Source: Streptomyces sp. Tue6028 (lineage in GTDB: Bacteria; Actinomycetota; Actinomycetes; Streptomycetales; Streptomycetaceae). From it: a stretch of 64,000 nt of DNA. The notes beneath the pieces were generated by a model, which was not told the origin of the DNA, did no database searches, and was given only the letters and a program-made list of their open reading frames with translations. Of the stretch, positions 24,767-33,502 are shown in pieces (position 1 is the first letter of the stretch; each line of letters begins with the position of its first letter). The position numbers and the translations under genes were made by a program. Location: NCBI RefSeq assembly GCF_002300165.1, contig NZ_MLCE01000023.1:62001-126000 (forward strand), in the 5' to 3' direction.

Positions 24767-26295
24767 CCTCCCCGAGCGCCGCACTCGCCGGCGTGCCCCG
24801 CGGCGCCGCGGCCGGCACCGCCGGCGCCGCCCGCGGCGCCGTGCGCGGGGGTCGGCGGGTTCCCCTGCTGGTGTCCGGGCCGCCCACCGTGCTCGCGCTG
24901 GCCGTCGTCCTGCCCGGCATCGGACACCGCCAGTTGTGGCGCGACGAGCACGCGACCTGGTGGGCGTCGACGCTCAGCTACCCCGACCTCGGCCGGCTGA
25001 CCGGGCACATCGACGTCGTCCTCACACCGTTCTACGTCGTCATGCACCTGTGGACCGCTCTCGCCGGCACCTCGCCCGCCGCCCTGCGGCTGCCCGGGGC
25101 ACTGGCCATGGCCGCGTCCGCCGGACTGCTCGCGCTGCTCGGACGGCAGTTGTCCGACGCGCGTACGGGGCTGGTGGCGGGCCTGCTGTTCGCCGTGCTG
25201 CCGACGGTGACGCGGTACGGGCAGGAAGCGCGTCCCTACGCCTTCGCGGTGCTCTTCGCCCTGCTCGCCACCCTGGTCCTGCTGCGCGCTCTCGACCGGC
25301 CGAGCCTCGGGCGCTGGACGCTCTACGCCCTGGCGGTCGCCCTGACCGGCTTCAGCCACCTGGTCGCGCTGAGCGTGCTGCCCGCCCACGCCGTCGCGGT
25401 CGTACGGGCCCGGCGCGCCGGTGATCCGGTCGCGCACTGGGCGTTCGGGTGCGCGACGGTGCTCGGGACGTCAGCGGTGGTCCCGATGGCGACCGAGGGA
25501 GCCGGCCAGGTCGGCCAGATCGCCTGGAACAATCCGGTCCTGAGCGATCTGGCCGAGTACCCGGTGGAACTCCTCGGCTCCTGGCCCGCCGCCGTCGCGG
25601 TGCTGGGCCTCGGCGCCGTGGGGCTGCTGACCGCCGGCCGCCGGGCAGCCGTGCCCGGCGTGTGGGCGCTGCTGCCGCCCGTCCTGACCTTCGCCACCTC
25701 CGACCAGCTGCATCTCTTCCTGCCCCGGTACCTGCTGTTCACCGTCCCGGCCTGGCTGCTGCTCGCGGCGGCCGGTGCCGTCCGGTGCGCGGACCTGGTG
25801 ACCGGCGCGGCACGGACGGGCCGCCGGGGGCGGGTGACGGGCGCGCTGCTGCTGACCGGGGCCGTCGCCGGGTTCGTCGTCCAGGTGTGGCCGGCGGTGC
25901 TGGCGGCACGTCAGGACCTGCCGGGCGAGCCGGACTTCGCGGGCGCCGGGCGCGTGGTGCGGGCCGCCCAGCGCCCGGGAGACGGCATCCTCTACAGCGG
26001 GGTGTTCGGGGAGCGCAAGGCCATGGCGTACGAGCTGCGCGGGGGCACCCGTCCCGACGACGTCCTGGCGCGGCGGACGGCCCGGCAGACCGGCTCGTAC
26101 GCGGCCGTCGAGTGCTCCGTGCCCGCCGACTGCCTGTCGGGCCGCCGGCGGCTGTGGCTGGTGTCGACCGGGCCGGGCGCCACCCGCACTCCCCTGCGGG
26201 CGAGCACGGCCGCGGTGCTGGACGAGCGGTACAGGGTGGTGCGCACCGAGCGGCTGCACCATGTCACGGTGCAGCTGCTGGAGCGCCGTCGCTGA
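24763..26295 (+). CDS. Membrane glycosyltransferase, mannosyltransferase-like (GT-C fold)
   Basis: 510 residues with about ten hydrophobic segments. After span 1 the loop reads LWRDEHATWWAS, the RDE form of the GT-C acidic motif, and later RYGQEARPYAFAVLFALLAT, which is common in actinobacterial mannosyltransferase-like proteins. The final ~130 residues (DFAGAGRVVRAAQRPGD and on) are probably extracytoplasmic. Start overlaps the previous stop by four bases. Distant from but architecturally like its neighbour, so the operon holds two polyprenol-dependent transferases. The N terminus is Gly/Ala-rich, with GC-repetitive DNA at 24790-24850. Confidence 0.72.
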   Translation: MTSPSAALAGVPRGAAAGTAGAARGAVRGGRRVPLLVSGPPTVLALAVVLPGIGHRQLWRDEHATWWASTLSYPDLGRLTGHIDVVLTPFYVVMHLWTALAGTSPAALRLPGALAMAASAGLLALLGRQLSDARTGLVAGLLFAVLPTVTRYGQEARPYAFAVLFALLATLVLLRALDRPSLGRWTLYALAVALTGFSHLVALSVLPAHAVAVVRARRAGDPVAHWAFGCATVLGTSAVVPMATEGAGQVGQIAWNNPVLSDLAEYPVELLGSWPAAVAVLGLGAVGLLTAGRRAAVPGVWALLPPVLTFATSDQLHLFLPRYLLFTVPAWLLLAAAGAVRCADLVTGAARTGRRGRVTGALLLTGAVAGFVVQVWPAVLAARQDLPGEPDFAGAGRVVRAAQRPGDGILYSGVFGERKAMAYELRGGTRPDDVLARRTARQTGSYAAVECSVPADCLSGRRRLWLVSTGPGATRTPLRASTAAVLDERYRVVRTERLHHVTVQLLERRR

Positions 26296-26373
26296 CGCGG
26301 CTGCGGCCCGTTGCACCGCTCGCCGTGCCGCCTGTCGGCCTGCTGTGGGAGACGGGCGCGGGGCGTGCCGGGC

Positions 26374-26455
26374 GCCGCGCGGACGTCGGGCGGGCTCTCG
26401 GCCGCCGCCCGGGGTACCGCGCCGACGCCGTGCGGGCTCTCGGTCAGCGCCCGGT
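26374..26455. repeat. Imperfect 42-bp direct repeat in a convergent spacer
   Basis: Two ~40-base copies (26374-26413 and 26416-26455) share about three quarters of positions, including the exact core CGGGCTCTCGG at 26391 and 26433. They fall in the 189-base spacer between the convergent genes ending at 26295 and 26485. Likely slippage in GC-rich DNA; no gene is visible here. Confidence 0.35.
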
Positions 26456-26484
26456 GTGCCGCTCGCGCGCGGGGCCGGCGTGCC

Positions 26485-27381
26485 TCACTCGTTGGCCGCG
26501 GCGGAGGCCTGGGCCTCGCCGCGACGGCGGATCTGCCGGAAGGCGAACTCGCCGAGGTCGTCGCCGGTCGTGAAGACCTTGGTGTCCTTGGCCGTCACGT
26601 TCTTGCCGTCGGTGAACCCGGCGAGCGTGAAGTAGACGTAGCGGCCGTAGACGTTGGTGGTCGAGCGGCAGACGGCGGAGTCGCAGAAGGGCTTGACGCC
26701 GTTTCCGGACAGCGAGGCGACGATGCTCTTCTTGTCCGCCTCGCGCCGGGCCTTGGTCGCCTCCGCCTCGGTGTCGAACACGGCTACGCCGACCGTCACC
26801 GCGACGCCGTCCTTGACGTAGGTGACGCGCAGCATGCGGGTGCAGTCGTTCTTGGTGAGGACCGTGGGGAGCGTGGCCTTCGCGGCCGAGGCGCACTTCT
26901 TGGTGTCGGCCGTCGGACCCTTGCGGTAGACGCGGTCGCCCATCGTGAGCTGCGTACCCGGGAAGAGGATGTCCGGGCTGAGCGGGGCCGTGTCCTTCTT
27001 CGCGCTGGATATGAAGTCCTTCGGGTCCAGCGGCGGCGGGGCCGAGGTCGGCTCGAAGGACGGGGCGGGCGCGGTACTGGAGTTGGGGATGTCCGCGGTG
27101 GCCGGCAGGTTGGAAGGCTGGTTGGAGGCCTGGTTGTTGCCGTTCGCGGAGACCACGGCCACGGCGACGGCCGCGCCGACCGCGACGGTCGCGAGCGCTC
27201 CACCGGCGATGAACAGCAGCCTGCGGCGCTTGTTCCGCGTTTCCGACGCCTCGGCGAGTGCCGCCCAGTCAGGAGTCCCGCCCGCGTTCTGACCGCTCCA
27301 CTGAGGCTGCTGAGAACCCGGCTTCCAGGGATCCCACGGGGCCTGTCCCTGCCCACCCTGCCCATAACTCATGCGCCGCAT
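26485..27381 (-). CDS. Membrane-anchored protein of unknown function
   Basis: 298 residues on the minus strand. Order: a Gly/Gln/Pro-rich cytosolic N terminus (~50 residues, YGQGGQGQAPWDPWKPGSQQ), basic RNKRRRL, a single membrane span (FIAGGALATVAVGAAVAVAV), a Pro/Ser/Thr-rich linker, and an extracytoplasmic domain of ~170 residues with four cysteines (KKCA, NDC, PFC, AVC) that may form two disulfides. I do not recognise the domain; proteins of this layout are common in Streptomyces. ATG at 27381 or nine bases later (27372) could be the start; neither has a good ribosome-binding site. It faces away from the GT87-like gene. Confidence 0.75.
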   Translation of the reverse strand: MRRMSYGQGGQGQAPWDPWKPGSQQPQWSGQNAGGTPDWAALAEASETRNKRRRLLFIAGGALATVAVGAAVAVAVVSANGNNQASNQPSNLPATADIPNSSTAPAPSFEPTSAPPPLDPKDFISSAKKDTAPLSPDILFPGTQLTMGDRVYRKGPTADTKKCASAAKATLPTVLTKNDCTRMLRVTYVKDGVAVTVGVAVFDTEAEATKARREADKKSIVASLSGNGVKPFCDSAVCRSTTNVYGRYVYFTLAGFTDGKNVTAKDTKVFTTGDDLGEFAFRQIRRRGEAQASAAANE

Positions 27382-27446
27382 CTTAGACGTGCGTCGGGGG
27401 GTGCCGTTCCGCGTCAGGGCGCACTTGAGCCCCTAGCGTGACCTGC

Positions 27447-28658
27447 ATGAACACGGGCAAAAGTGACATCTGCGGGTGGTTGGTGCGGCCCGCGACCTGG
27501 CATATGTGGACAGTGCTGGCGTTCGCGCTGTGCGTCCCCGTCGTAAATGTCGCGCGGGCGAGCTCGGACGGCGGGATGGACAACGCGATCGTCGTGCGGG
27601 CGGCCCGGAGTTGGCTGCACGGCGGCTCGCCCTACGCCGACCCGCACTTCCTCTATCTGCCCGGCGCCGTCGTCGCCGCGGCGCCGCAGGCACTCCTGCC
27701 GCAGGTCGCGCTGCGTGTGCTGGTCCCGCTGGCGGTGACCTGTCTGCTGGTGGCGGGCTGGGTCTGCGCGCTGCGCATCCACGGGACGTCGCCGCGCAGC
27801 CGCTTCGCCGCGCTCGGCCTCACCGCGCTCGCGCTGGGCTTCGCACCCTTCGGTCACCTGGTGGCGCTCGGCAACTGGACCGTGACGGCGGCGGCTGCCC
27901 TTCCGCTGGGGCTGCTGTGCGCGGTGCGGGGGCGCTGGGTGGCGGCCGGGGTGGTGATCGGGAGCGCGATCGCCCTGAAGCCGCTCCTCGCGCCGGTCGC
28001 GCTCCTCTTCCTCTTCGCCCGGCAGTGGCGGGGGCTGGCCGCCCTCGTGGCACTGCCGGGCGCGGTCTCCGGCGCGGCGGCCCTGCTGATGCCCGATCCC
28101 GCGGGTTTCGTCACGCGGACGCTGCCCTTCCTGCTGCGGGGGCACGACGCGTTCGTACGTCTGTACGAGGCGTCGCCGGCGGCGGTGCTGCCGCGGGCCG
28201 GGGTGCCCCGGCCGGTGGCCGTCGCGCTGGCCGCGGCGGCGGCGCTCGCCGGGTGCTGGTGCGCCCGCCGGCGCTGGCGGCGCGACGATCCCGGGCCACT
28301 GCGGCTCGTCGAGACCGCGACCCTGCTGATGCTCTCCGCGTTCCTGGTGTCCCGCCCGTCGTACGACCACTACCTGCTGGTCGTGCTGCCGCTGCTGCTC
28401 GCGGGGCTGCCGCTGCCCGGCTCGGCGGCCCGCGGCCCCTGGTTCTGGATGGCCCTGGTGCCGCAGGTGCCCGGTCTTGCCTGGCCCTGGCTGGAGCCCG
28501 TGACGCGGCGGGCCTTCCGGGACTGCCTTACCCTTTGTGTACTGGCTGCCGCCGTGGCGACGGCCCGGCGTCCCGCGCCGGGCGTGCCTCCACCGGTGCC
28601 GCGGCCGGGGGCGAACCTGCCCACGCGCGTTTTGACCCGTCCGGGCCGTCGCGGGTAG
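27447..28658 (+). CDS. GT87-like polyprenol-phosphate mannosyltransferase
   Basis: About 403 residues with nine or ten hydrophobic spans. An SSDGGMDNAIVVRAARSWLHGG loop after span 1 with D residues, the GSPYADPHFLYLPGA motif (Y.DP.FLY.P), VALGNWTV and a later PSYDHYLLVVLP stretch fit the GT87/DUF2029 family, whose studied members in mycobacteria (PimE, MptC-type) transfer mannose or arabinose from polyprenyl phosphate. ATG 27447 was chosen over GTG 27438; the upstream leader is very short. The stop codon overlaps the -10 box of the rplM promoter. Substrate unknown. Confidence 0.72.
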   Translation: MNTGKSDICGWLVRPATWHMWTVLAFALCVPVVNVARASSDGGMDNAIVVRAARSWLHGGSPYADPHFLYLPGAVVAAAPQALLPQVALRVLVPLAVTCLLVAGWVCALRIHGTSPRSRFAALGLTALALGFAPFGHLVALGNWTVTAAAALPLGLLCAVRGRWVAAGVVIGSAIALKPLLAPVALLFLFARQWRGLAALVALPGAVSGAAALLMPDPAGFVTRTLPFLLRGHDAFVRLYEASPAAVLPRAGVPRPVAVALAAAAALAGCWCARRRWRRDDPGPLRLVETATLLMLSAFLVSRPSYDHYLLVVLPLLLAGLPLPGSAARGPWFWMALVPQVPGLAWPWLEPVTRRAFRDCLTLCVLAAAVATARRPAPGVPPPVPRPGANLPTRVLTRPGRRG

Positions 28659-28661
28659 GCT
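28632..28661 (+). promoter_or_regulatory. Promoter for rplM-rpsI
   Basis: TTGACC (28632-28637), 18-base spacer, TAGGCT (28656-28661). The pair overlaps the last codons and stop of the upstream glycosyltransferase gene. It leaves a leader of ~175 bases before rplM. Both boxes are close to the vegetative Streptomyces consensus. Confidence 0.6.
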
Positions 28662-28843
28662 TGCAGTTCGTTATGTGTATTGGCTTTCTCATTCTCACGT
28701 GAGGGGCCCTTACACCGGTCCACCGGGGCCGATGACCAGCGACCAGCGCGCGGTATGCGTCACCGCAGTGCGGTCAGGGCTGTCGTGATCGTCCGTGGTG
28801 GCCATGTCAGGACCCACTCACTGAAGAAGCGAAGGCTACGACC

Positions 28844-29287
28844 GTGCGTACGTACAGCCCCAAGCCCGGCGACATCACTCGCCAGTGGTACGTCATCGAC
28901 GCCCAGGATGTCGTCCTGGGCCGTCTGGCGACCACTGCCGCGAACATCCTGCGGGGCAAGCACAAGCCGATCTACGCCCCCCACGTCGACGCTGGTGACT
29001 TCGTCATCATCATCAACGCGGACAAGGTGCACCTCTCCGGCAACAAGAAGACCCAGAAGCTGGCGTACCGCCACTCCGGTTACCCGGGTGGTCTGCGCTC
29101 CGTCCGTTACGACGAGCTGCTGGCGAAGAACCCCGAGAAGGCCGTCGAGAAGGCCATCAAGGGCATGGTTCCCAAGAACTCCCTGGGCCGTCAGGTGCTC
29201 TCGAAGCTGAAGGTCTACGCGGGCGAGAACCACCCGCACGCTGCGCAGCAGCCGGTCCCGTTCGAGATCACCCAGGTCGCGCAGTAG
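28844..29287 (+). CDS. rplM: 50S ribosomal protein L13
   Basis: 147 residues, GTG start, beginning MRTYSPKPGDITRQWYVIDA. L13 is an early 50S assembly protein. The signatures VVLGRLATTAANILRGKHKP and GMVPKNSLGRQVLSKLKVY are intact. It is paired with rpsI as in nearly all bacteria, 42 bases apart, under the promoter at 28632. Confidence 0.98.
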   Translation: MRTYSPKPGDITRQWYVIDAQDVVLGRLATTAANILRGKHKPIYAPHVDAGDFVIIINADKVHLSGNKKTQKLAYRHSGYPGGLRSVRYDELLAKNPEKAVEKAIKGMVPKNSLGRQVLSKLKVYAGENHPHAAQQPVPFEITQVAQ

Positions 29288-29329
29288 TTCCGGCCACCCC
29301 CTAAGACGAAAAAGAATCTGAGGAGAATC

Positions 29330-29851
29330 GTGGCCGAGACCACCGTTGAGCAGCCGGTCGAAGAGACTGAGCTCGTCGACATCGAGAACTACACCACCGA
29401 GTCCGAGGTCCCCGTCGAGGGCGAGTACACCTCGGAGTCCCTGGCCTCCCGCTTCGGCGACCCGCAGCCGGCCGCCGGCCTGGGCCGTCGCAAGAACGCC
29501 ATCGCCCGCGTCCGGATCGTCCCGGGCACCGGCAAGTGGAAGATCAACGGCCGCACCCTTGAGGACTACTTCCCCAACAAGGTGCACCAGCAGGAAGTCA
29601 ACGAGCCCTTCAAGGTGCTCGAGCTCGAGGGCCGTTACGACGTCATCGCCCGCATCTCCGGCGGCGGCGTCTCCGGCCAGGCCGGCGCCCTGCGCCTCGG
29701 TGTCGCCCGTGCGCTGAACGAGGCCGACGTCGACAACAACCGCGGCGCCCTGAAGAAGGCCGGCTTCCTCAAGCGCGACGACCGTGCGGTCGAGCGCAAG
29801 AAGGCCGGTCTCAAGAAGGCCCGCAAGGCCCCGCAGTACAGCAAGCGCTAA
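29330..29851 (+). CDS. rpsI: 30S ribosomal protein S9
   Basis: 173 residues, GTG start with GAGGAG upstream. The S9 core starts near residue 52 (GLGRRKNAIARVRIVPGTG) and ends in the invariant KARKAPQYSKR, whose last arginine contacts P-site tRNA. The N-terminal ~45 residues are an acidic extension (EETELVDIENYTTESEVPVE) seen in other actinobacteria. A strong terminator follows. Confidence 0.98.
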   Translation: MAETTVEQPVEETELVDIENYTTESEVPVEGEYTSESLASRFGDPQPAAGLGRRKNAIARVRIVPGTGKWKINGRTLEDYFPNKVHQQEVNEPFKVLELEGRYDVIARISGGGVSGQAGALRLGVARALNEADVDNNRGALKKAGFLKRDDRAVERKKAGLKKARKAPQYSKR

Positions 29852-29883
29852 TCTTCGCTGCCTGCTCGTACTCGTAGTACGTC

Positions 29884-29925
29884 CGAACGCCCCGGCGGCA
29901 CGCCACAGTGCCGCCGGGGCGTTCG
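29884..29925 (+). terminator. Strong terminator after rpsI
   Basis: CGAACGCCCCGGCGGCAC (29884-29901) pairs perfectly with GTGCCGCCGGGGCGTTCG (29908-29925), an 18-bp stem with a six-base loop GCCACA, followed by TTTAT. It is the strongest hairpin in the window and isolates rplM-rpsI from glmM. Confidence 0.9.
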
Positions 29926-30020
29926 TTTATCACTAGCCTTGGGCGTATAACGGCACAAGGCGCTCAAAGGCTCATGTGATCGGATGACTTCCGAATTCTG
30001 AAGCTTCCTCAGGAGGACAA

Positions 30021-31379
30021 GTGGGACGACTCTTCGGCACGGACGGCGTGCGCGGTGTCGCCAACGCGGATCTGACGGCCGAGCTTGCGCTCGGGCTCTC
30101 CGTGGCGGCGGCGCACGTACTGGCCGAGGCGGGCACCTTTGAGGGCCACCGGCCGGTGGCGGTGGTCGGGCGGGACCCGCGCGCGTCCGGGGAGTTCCTG
30201 GAGGCCGCCGTGGTCGCGGGCCTGGCCAGCGCCGGCGTGGACGTCCTGCGCGTAGGAGTGCTGCCCACCCCCGCGGTGGCGTACCTCACCGGAGCGCTCG
30301 GCGCCGACCTCGGCGTCATGCTCTCCGCCAGCCACAACGCCATGCCCGACAACGGGATCAAGTTCTTCGCCCGCGGCGGCCACAAGCTCGCCGACGAGCT
30401 TGAGGACAAGATCGAGGCCGTCTACGAGGAGCACCGCACCGGCGCCCCCTGGGACCGGCCCACCGGTGCCGGCGTCGGCCGGGTGAACTCCTACGACCAG
30501 GGCTTCGACCAGTACGTCGCCCACCTCATCGGCGTCCTCCCGAACCGTCTCGACGGCCTGAAGGTCGTCCTCGACGAGGCCCACGGCGCCGCCGCCCGGG
30601 TGTCGCCCGAGGCCTTCGCCCGCGCGGGCGCCGAGATCGTCACCATCGGCGCGGAGCCGGACGGCCTGAACATCAACGACGGCTGCGGCTCCACCCACCT
30701 GGGCAAGCTCCAGGCCGCCGTCGTCGAGCACGGCGCCGACCTCGGCATCGCGCACGACGGCGACGCCGACCGCTGCCTCGCCGTGGACCACACCGGCGCC
30801 GAGATCGACGGCGACCAGATCCTCGCCGTCCTCGCGCTGGCGATGCGCGAGCGGTCCGCGCTGCGCTCGGACACCGTCGTCGCCACGGTCATGTCCAACC
30901 TGGGCTTCAAGCTCGCCATGGAGCGCGAGGGCCTCACCCTCCTGCAGACCGCGGTCGGCGACCGCTACGTCCTGGAGGAGATGAAGCGGCACGGATACGC
31001 CCTCGGCGGCGAGCAGTCCGGGCACGTCATCGTCCTCGACCACGCCACCACCGGCGACGGCACGCTGACCGGCCTGCTCCTCGCGGCCCGGGTCGCCCAG
31101 ACGGGCCGTACGCTCCAGGACCTCGCCTCCGTCATGGAGCGGCTGCCGCAGGTGCTCATCAACGTGCCCGACGTCGACAAGTCGCGGGTGAAGACCTCGG
31201 CCGAGCTGTCCGCCGCGGTCGCCGACGCCGAACGCGAACTCGGCTCCACCGGACGGGTGCTGCTGCGCCCCTCCGGCACCGAGCCGCTGGTGCGGGTCAT
31301 GGTCGAGGCCGCCGACATCGACCACGCCCGGTCGGTGGCCGGCCGGCTCGCCGACGCGGTGAAGTCGGCGCTCGGCTAG
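30021..31379 (+). CDS. glmM: Phosphoglucosamine mutase
   Basis: 452 residues, GTG start with AGGAGG. It interconverts glucosamine-6-phosphate and glucosamine-1-phosphate on the way to UDP-GlcNAc for peptidoglycan. The phosphoserine loop MLSASHNAMPDNGIKFF (Ser104), the metal loop DGDADRCL and the sugar-binding GGEQSGHVI are intact, as is the C-terminal RPSGTEPLVRVMVE phosphate site. glmS, the preceding step, lies nearby at 33503. The 3' end overlaps the convergent DUF389 gene by four bases. Confidence 0.97.
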   Translation: MGRLFGTDGVRGVANADLTAELALGLSVAAAHVLAEAGTFEGHRPVAVVGRDPRASGEFLEAAVVAGLASAGVDVLRVGVLPTPAVAYLTGALGADLGVMLSASHNAMPDNGIKFFARGGHKLADELEDKIEAVYEEHRTGAPWDRPTGAGVGRVNSYDQGFDQYVAHLIGVLPNRLDGLKVVLDEAHGAAARVSPEAFARAGAEIVTIGAEPDGLNINDGCGSTHLGKLQAAVVEHGADLGIAHDGDADRCLAVDHTGAEIDGDQILAVLALAMRERSALRSDTVVATVMSNLGFKLAMEREGLTLLQTAVGDRYVLEEMKRHGYALGGEQSGHVIVLDHATTGDGTLTGLLLAARVAQTGRTLQDLASVMERLPQVLINVPDVDKSRVKTSAELSAAVADAERELGSTGRVLLRPSGTEPLVRVMVEAADIDHARSVAGRLADAVKSALG

Positions 31380-32326
31380 GAAGCCGCCACCGGGGACTCG
31401 CTGCCCTCGCGCTGCCTCGCCCAGAACCACTTCTGGGCGAGCAGGGTGAGGGCACCGGCCAGGACGATGCCCAGCAGGTTCAGCAGGAGCTGCTTGGCCG
31501 ACCCCCAGGTCTGGCCCATGTCCCCGTAGCTCAGGGCCACGGCGGCGTTCGCGGCGGCCGGCACCGTGGTCACGGAGATCGCGACGCCGACCAGGGCCCC
31601 GGATTTCGCGGACGTCAGAGACAGCATGCCGGCGGCGCCCGCGAGCACGGCGACGACGAACGAGAACCAGTCGGGCGCGTAGATGAAGCCCGTGTTGGGC
31701 CGGTCCGCCTCCAGCTGTGCCTCGCTGAACAGGCCCACCGCGTCCATGAACAGGCTGAACAGCACCGTCGCCGCCATGGCTATCGCGAAGCCGGCGAGCA
31801 GCGCCGTCAGCGACCGCAGGGCGAGCCGCGCGTGCCGCTGTACGAGTGCCGTGCAGAAGCCGGCCAGCGGCCCGAACTCCGGGCCCACCGCCATCGCGCC
31901 CACGATCAGGACCGCGTTGTCGAGGACCACACCGCAGGCCGCGATCATCGTGGCGATCGTGATGAAGGCGACGTATGTCACCGACAACGTCGACTCCTCG
32001 TGCGTGGCGTCCTGGAGGTGCTCCCACAGCACCGCGTCCGCGCCCTCGCCGGGTGCCTCCTCCTCCGCCTTGTCGGCGCGCCTCGACAGCGACAGGTCGA
32101 TGTCCTCGACCGCGATCGAGCCGGTGCTGTCGAGTCCCAGCCCCCGCAGGCCGCCGATGAGCGCGTCGCCCGCCTCGCGCGCGACGTCGCACATCACCAC
32201 GTCGCCCGCCGGGTTGCGGGCGGCGCCCGGCAGCACCACGACATGGGCGGTGCCGACCGTTCCCTCGATCAGGCGCACCACGTCGTCGGTCCGGTCGGCG
32301 GGAGTGATCAGACGCAGATGCAGCAT
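31376..32326 (-). CDS. DUF389 family membrane protein
   Basis: 316 residues on the minus strand. An N-terminal soluble domain (~110 residues, LHLRLITPADRTDDVVRLIE) precedes six hydrophobic spans, with the family motif LIVGAMAVGPEFGPLAGFCT and a later SVTTVPAAANAAVALSYGD. This layout matches DUF389 (TIGR00341-like) proteins, whose role is not established. The last codons overlap the end of glmM. The 16-base gap to coaA on the same strand suggests co-transcription with it. Confidence 0.85.
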   Translation of the reverse strand: MLHLRLITPADRTDDVVRLIEGTVGTAHVVVLPGAARNPAGDVVMCDVAREAGDALIGGLRGLGLDSTGSIAVEDIDLSLSRRADKAEEEAPGEGADAVLWEHLQDATHEESTLSVTYVAFITIATMIAACGVVLDNAVLIVGAMAVGPEFGPLAGFCTALVQRHARLALRSLTALLAGFAIAMAATVLFSLFMDAVGLFSEAQLEADRPNTGFIYAPDWFSFVVAVLAGAAGMLSLTSAKSGALVGVAISVTTVPAAANAAVALSYGDMGQTWGSAKQLLLNLLGIVLAGALTLLAQKWFWARQREGSESPVAAS

Positions 32327-32342
32327 GGCCGCAGCGTAGTGG

Positions 32343-33335
32343 TCACAGCTTGCGCAGGCTGAGCCGCTGCACCTTGTGGTCCGCGCCCTTGCGCACGACG
32401 AGGGTCGCCCGGCCGCGGGTGGGGGCCACGTTCTCCACCAGGTTGGGCTTGTTGATGGTCCGCCAGGTCGTGCGGGCGTAGTCGAGCGCCTCCTCCTCGG
32501 AGACCTGCGTGTACTTGCGGAAGTACGACGACGGGTTCTGGAAGGCGGTGGCGCGCAGCTTCTTGAAGCGGCTGAGGTACCAGTGCTCGATGTCCTCGGT
32601 ACGGGCGTCGACGTACACGCTGAAGTCGAAGTAGTCGGCGAGGCCGACGCGGGTGCGGCCGTCCTTGCCGGGCAGCGCGGGCTGGAGCACGTTCAGGCCC
32701 TCGACGATGAGGATGTCGGGGCGCCGGACCGTGAGTTTTCGGCCGGGCACGATGTCGTAGATCAGGTGCGAGTAGACGGGCGCCGTCACCTCGTCCTTGC
32801 CCGCCTTGATGTCCGCGACGAACCGGGTCAGGGCCCGGCGGTCGTAGGACTCGGGGAAACCTTTCCGCGACATCAGCCCGCGGGCCTCCAGCTCCTTGGT
32901 GGGGAGCAGGAAGCCGTCCGTGGTGACCAGTTCGACGCGCGGGTGCTCGGGCCAGCGGGAGAGCAGGGCCTGGAGCAGACGGGCGACGGTGGACTTCCCG
33001 ACGGCGACCGAACCGGCGACGCCTATGACGAACGGGGTGCCCGCCTGGGAGCCCGTCTCGCCGAGGAACGTGTTCAGGGCGCCTCTGAGCCCGTCCGTGG
33101 CGCCGACGTACAGATTGAGCAGTCTGGACAGCGGCAGATAGACGTCCCGCACTTCGTCGAGGTCGATGACATCGCCCAGGCCGCGCAGCTTCTCGACCTC
33201 CTCGGCGGTCAGCGGGAGCGGCGTCTTGTCGCGCAGCGCGCTCCACTCGGCACGGGTGAGGTCGACGTAGGGAGTCGCCTCCGGCTTGGACCGGTGGGCG
33301 CTCCGCGGCGACGAGGAGGAGACCGGAGAGATCAC
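32343..33335 (-). CDS. coaA: Type I pantothenate kinase
   Basis: 330 residues on the minus strand. It phosphorylates pantothenate, the first step of coenzyme A synthesis. The P-loop GVAGSVAVGKSTVARLLQ and the segment VELVTTDGFLLPTKELEARG are diagnostic of the CoaA family, and VNLYVGATDGLRGALNTFLG precedes the P-loop. The tail RKGADHKVQRLSLRKL is also family-typical. Transcribed divergently from glmS with a 167-base shared upstream region. Confidence 0.96.
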   Translation of the reverse strand: MISPVSSSSPRSAHRSKPEATPYVDLTRAEWSALRDKTPLPLTAEEVEKLRGLGDVIDLDEVRDVYLPLSRLLNLYVGATDGLRGALNTFLGETGSQAGTPFVIGVAGSVAVGKSTVARLLQALLSRWPEHPRVELVTTDGFLLPTKELEARGLMSRKGFPESYDRRALTRFVADIKAGKDEVTAPVYSHLIYDIVPGRKLTVRRPDILIVEGLNVLQPALPGKDGRTRVGLADYFDFSVYVDARTEDIEHWYLSRFKKLRATAFQNPSSYFRKYTQVSEEEALDYARTTWRTINKPNLVENVAPTRGRATLVVRKGADHKVQRLSLRKL

Positions 33336-33502
33336 AGTCCATTGTTACGGGAGTATGGACGCGATGGAGGGTGGGGTCCGTCACGCGGGGTGACCCGGCC
33401 GCCCGCAACGGCGCCCTGCGGTCGTGCGAAAGGCGGCCGCAATTTCCGATATCGGGCACGGGATGCCGGGAACGGGCGGGCGTGGGCCCGTACGCTGCCG
33501 CC

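Noticed and set aside
27436..28702. Second large open frames on both strands over the GT87-like gene
   Set aside because: They lack the membrane-span pattern and motifs of the chosen frame and read as Arg/Gly/Ala-rich composition artefacts.
33371..33502. Longer GlmS starting upstream
   Set aside because: GlmS needs Cys right after the initiator Met as its catalytic N terminus; this is met only at 33503.
33336..33502. glmS ribozyme upstream of glmS
   Set aside because: The region is short and shows no recognisable core of the ribozyme, which is mainly found in Firmicutes.
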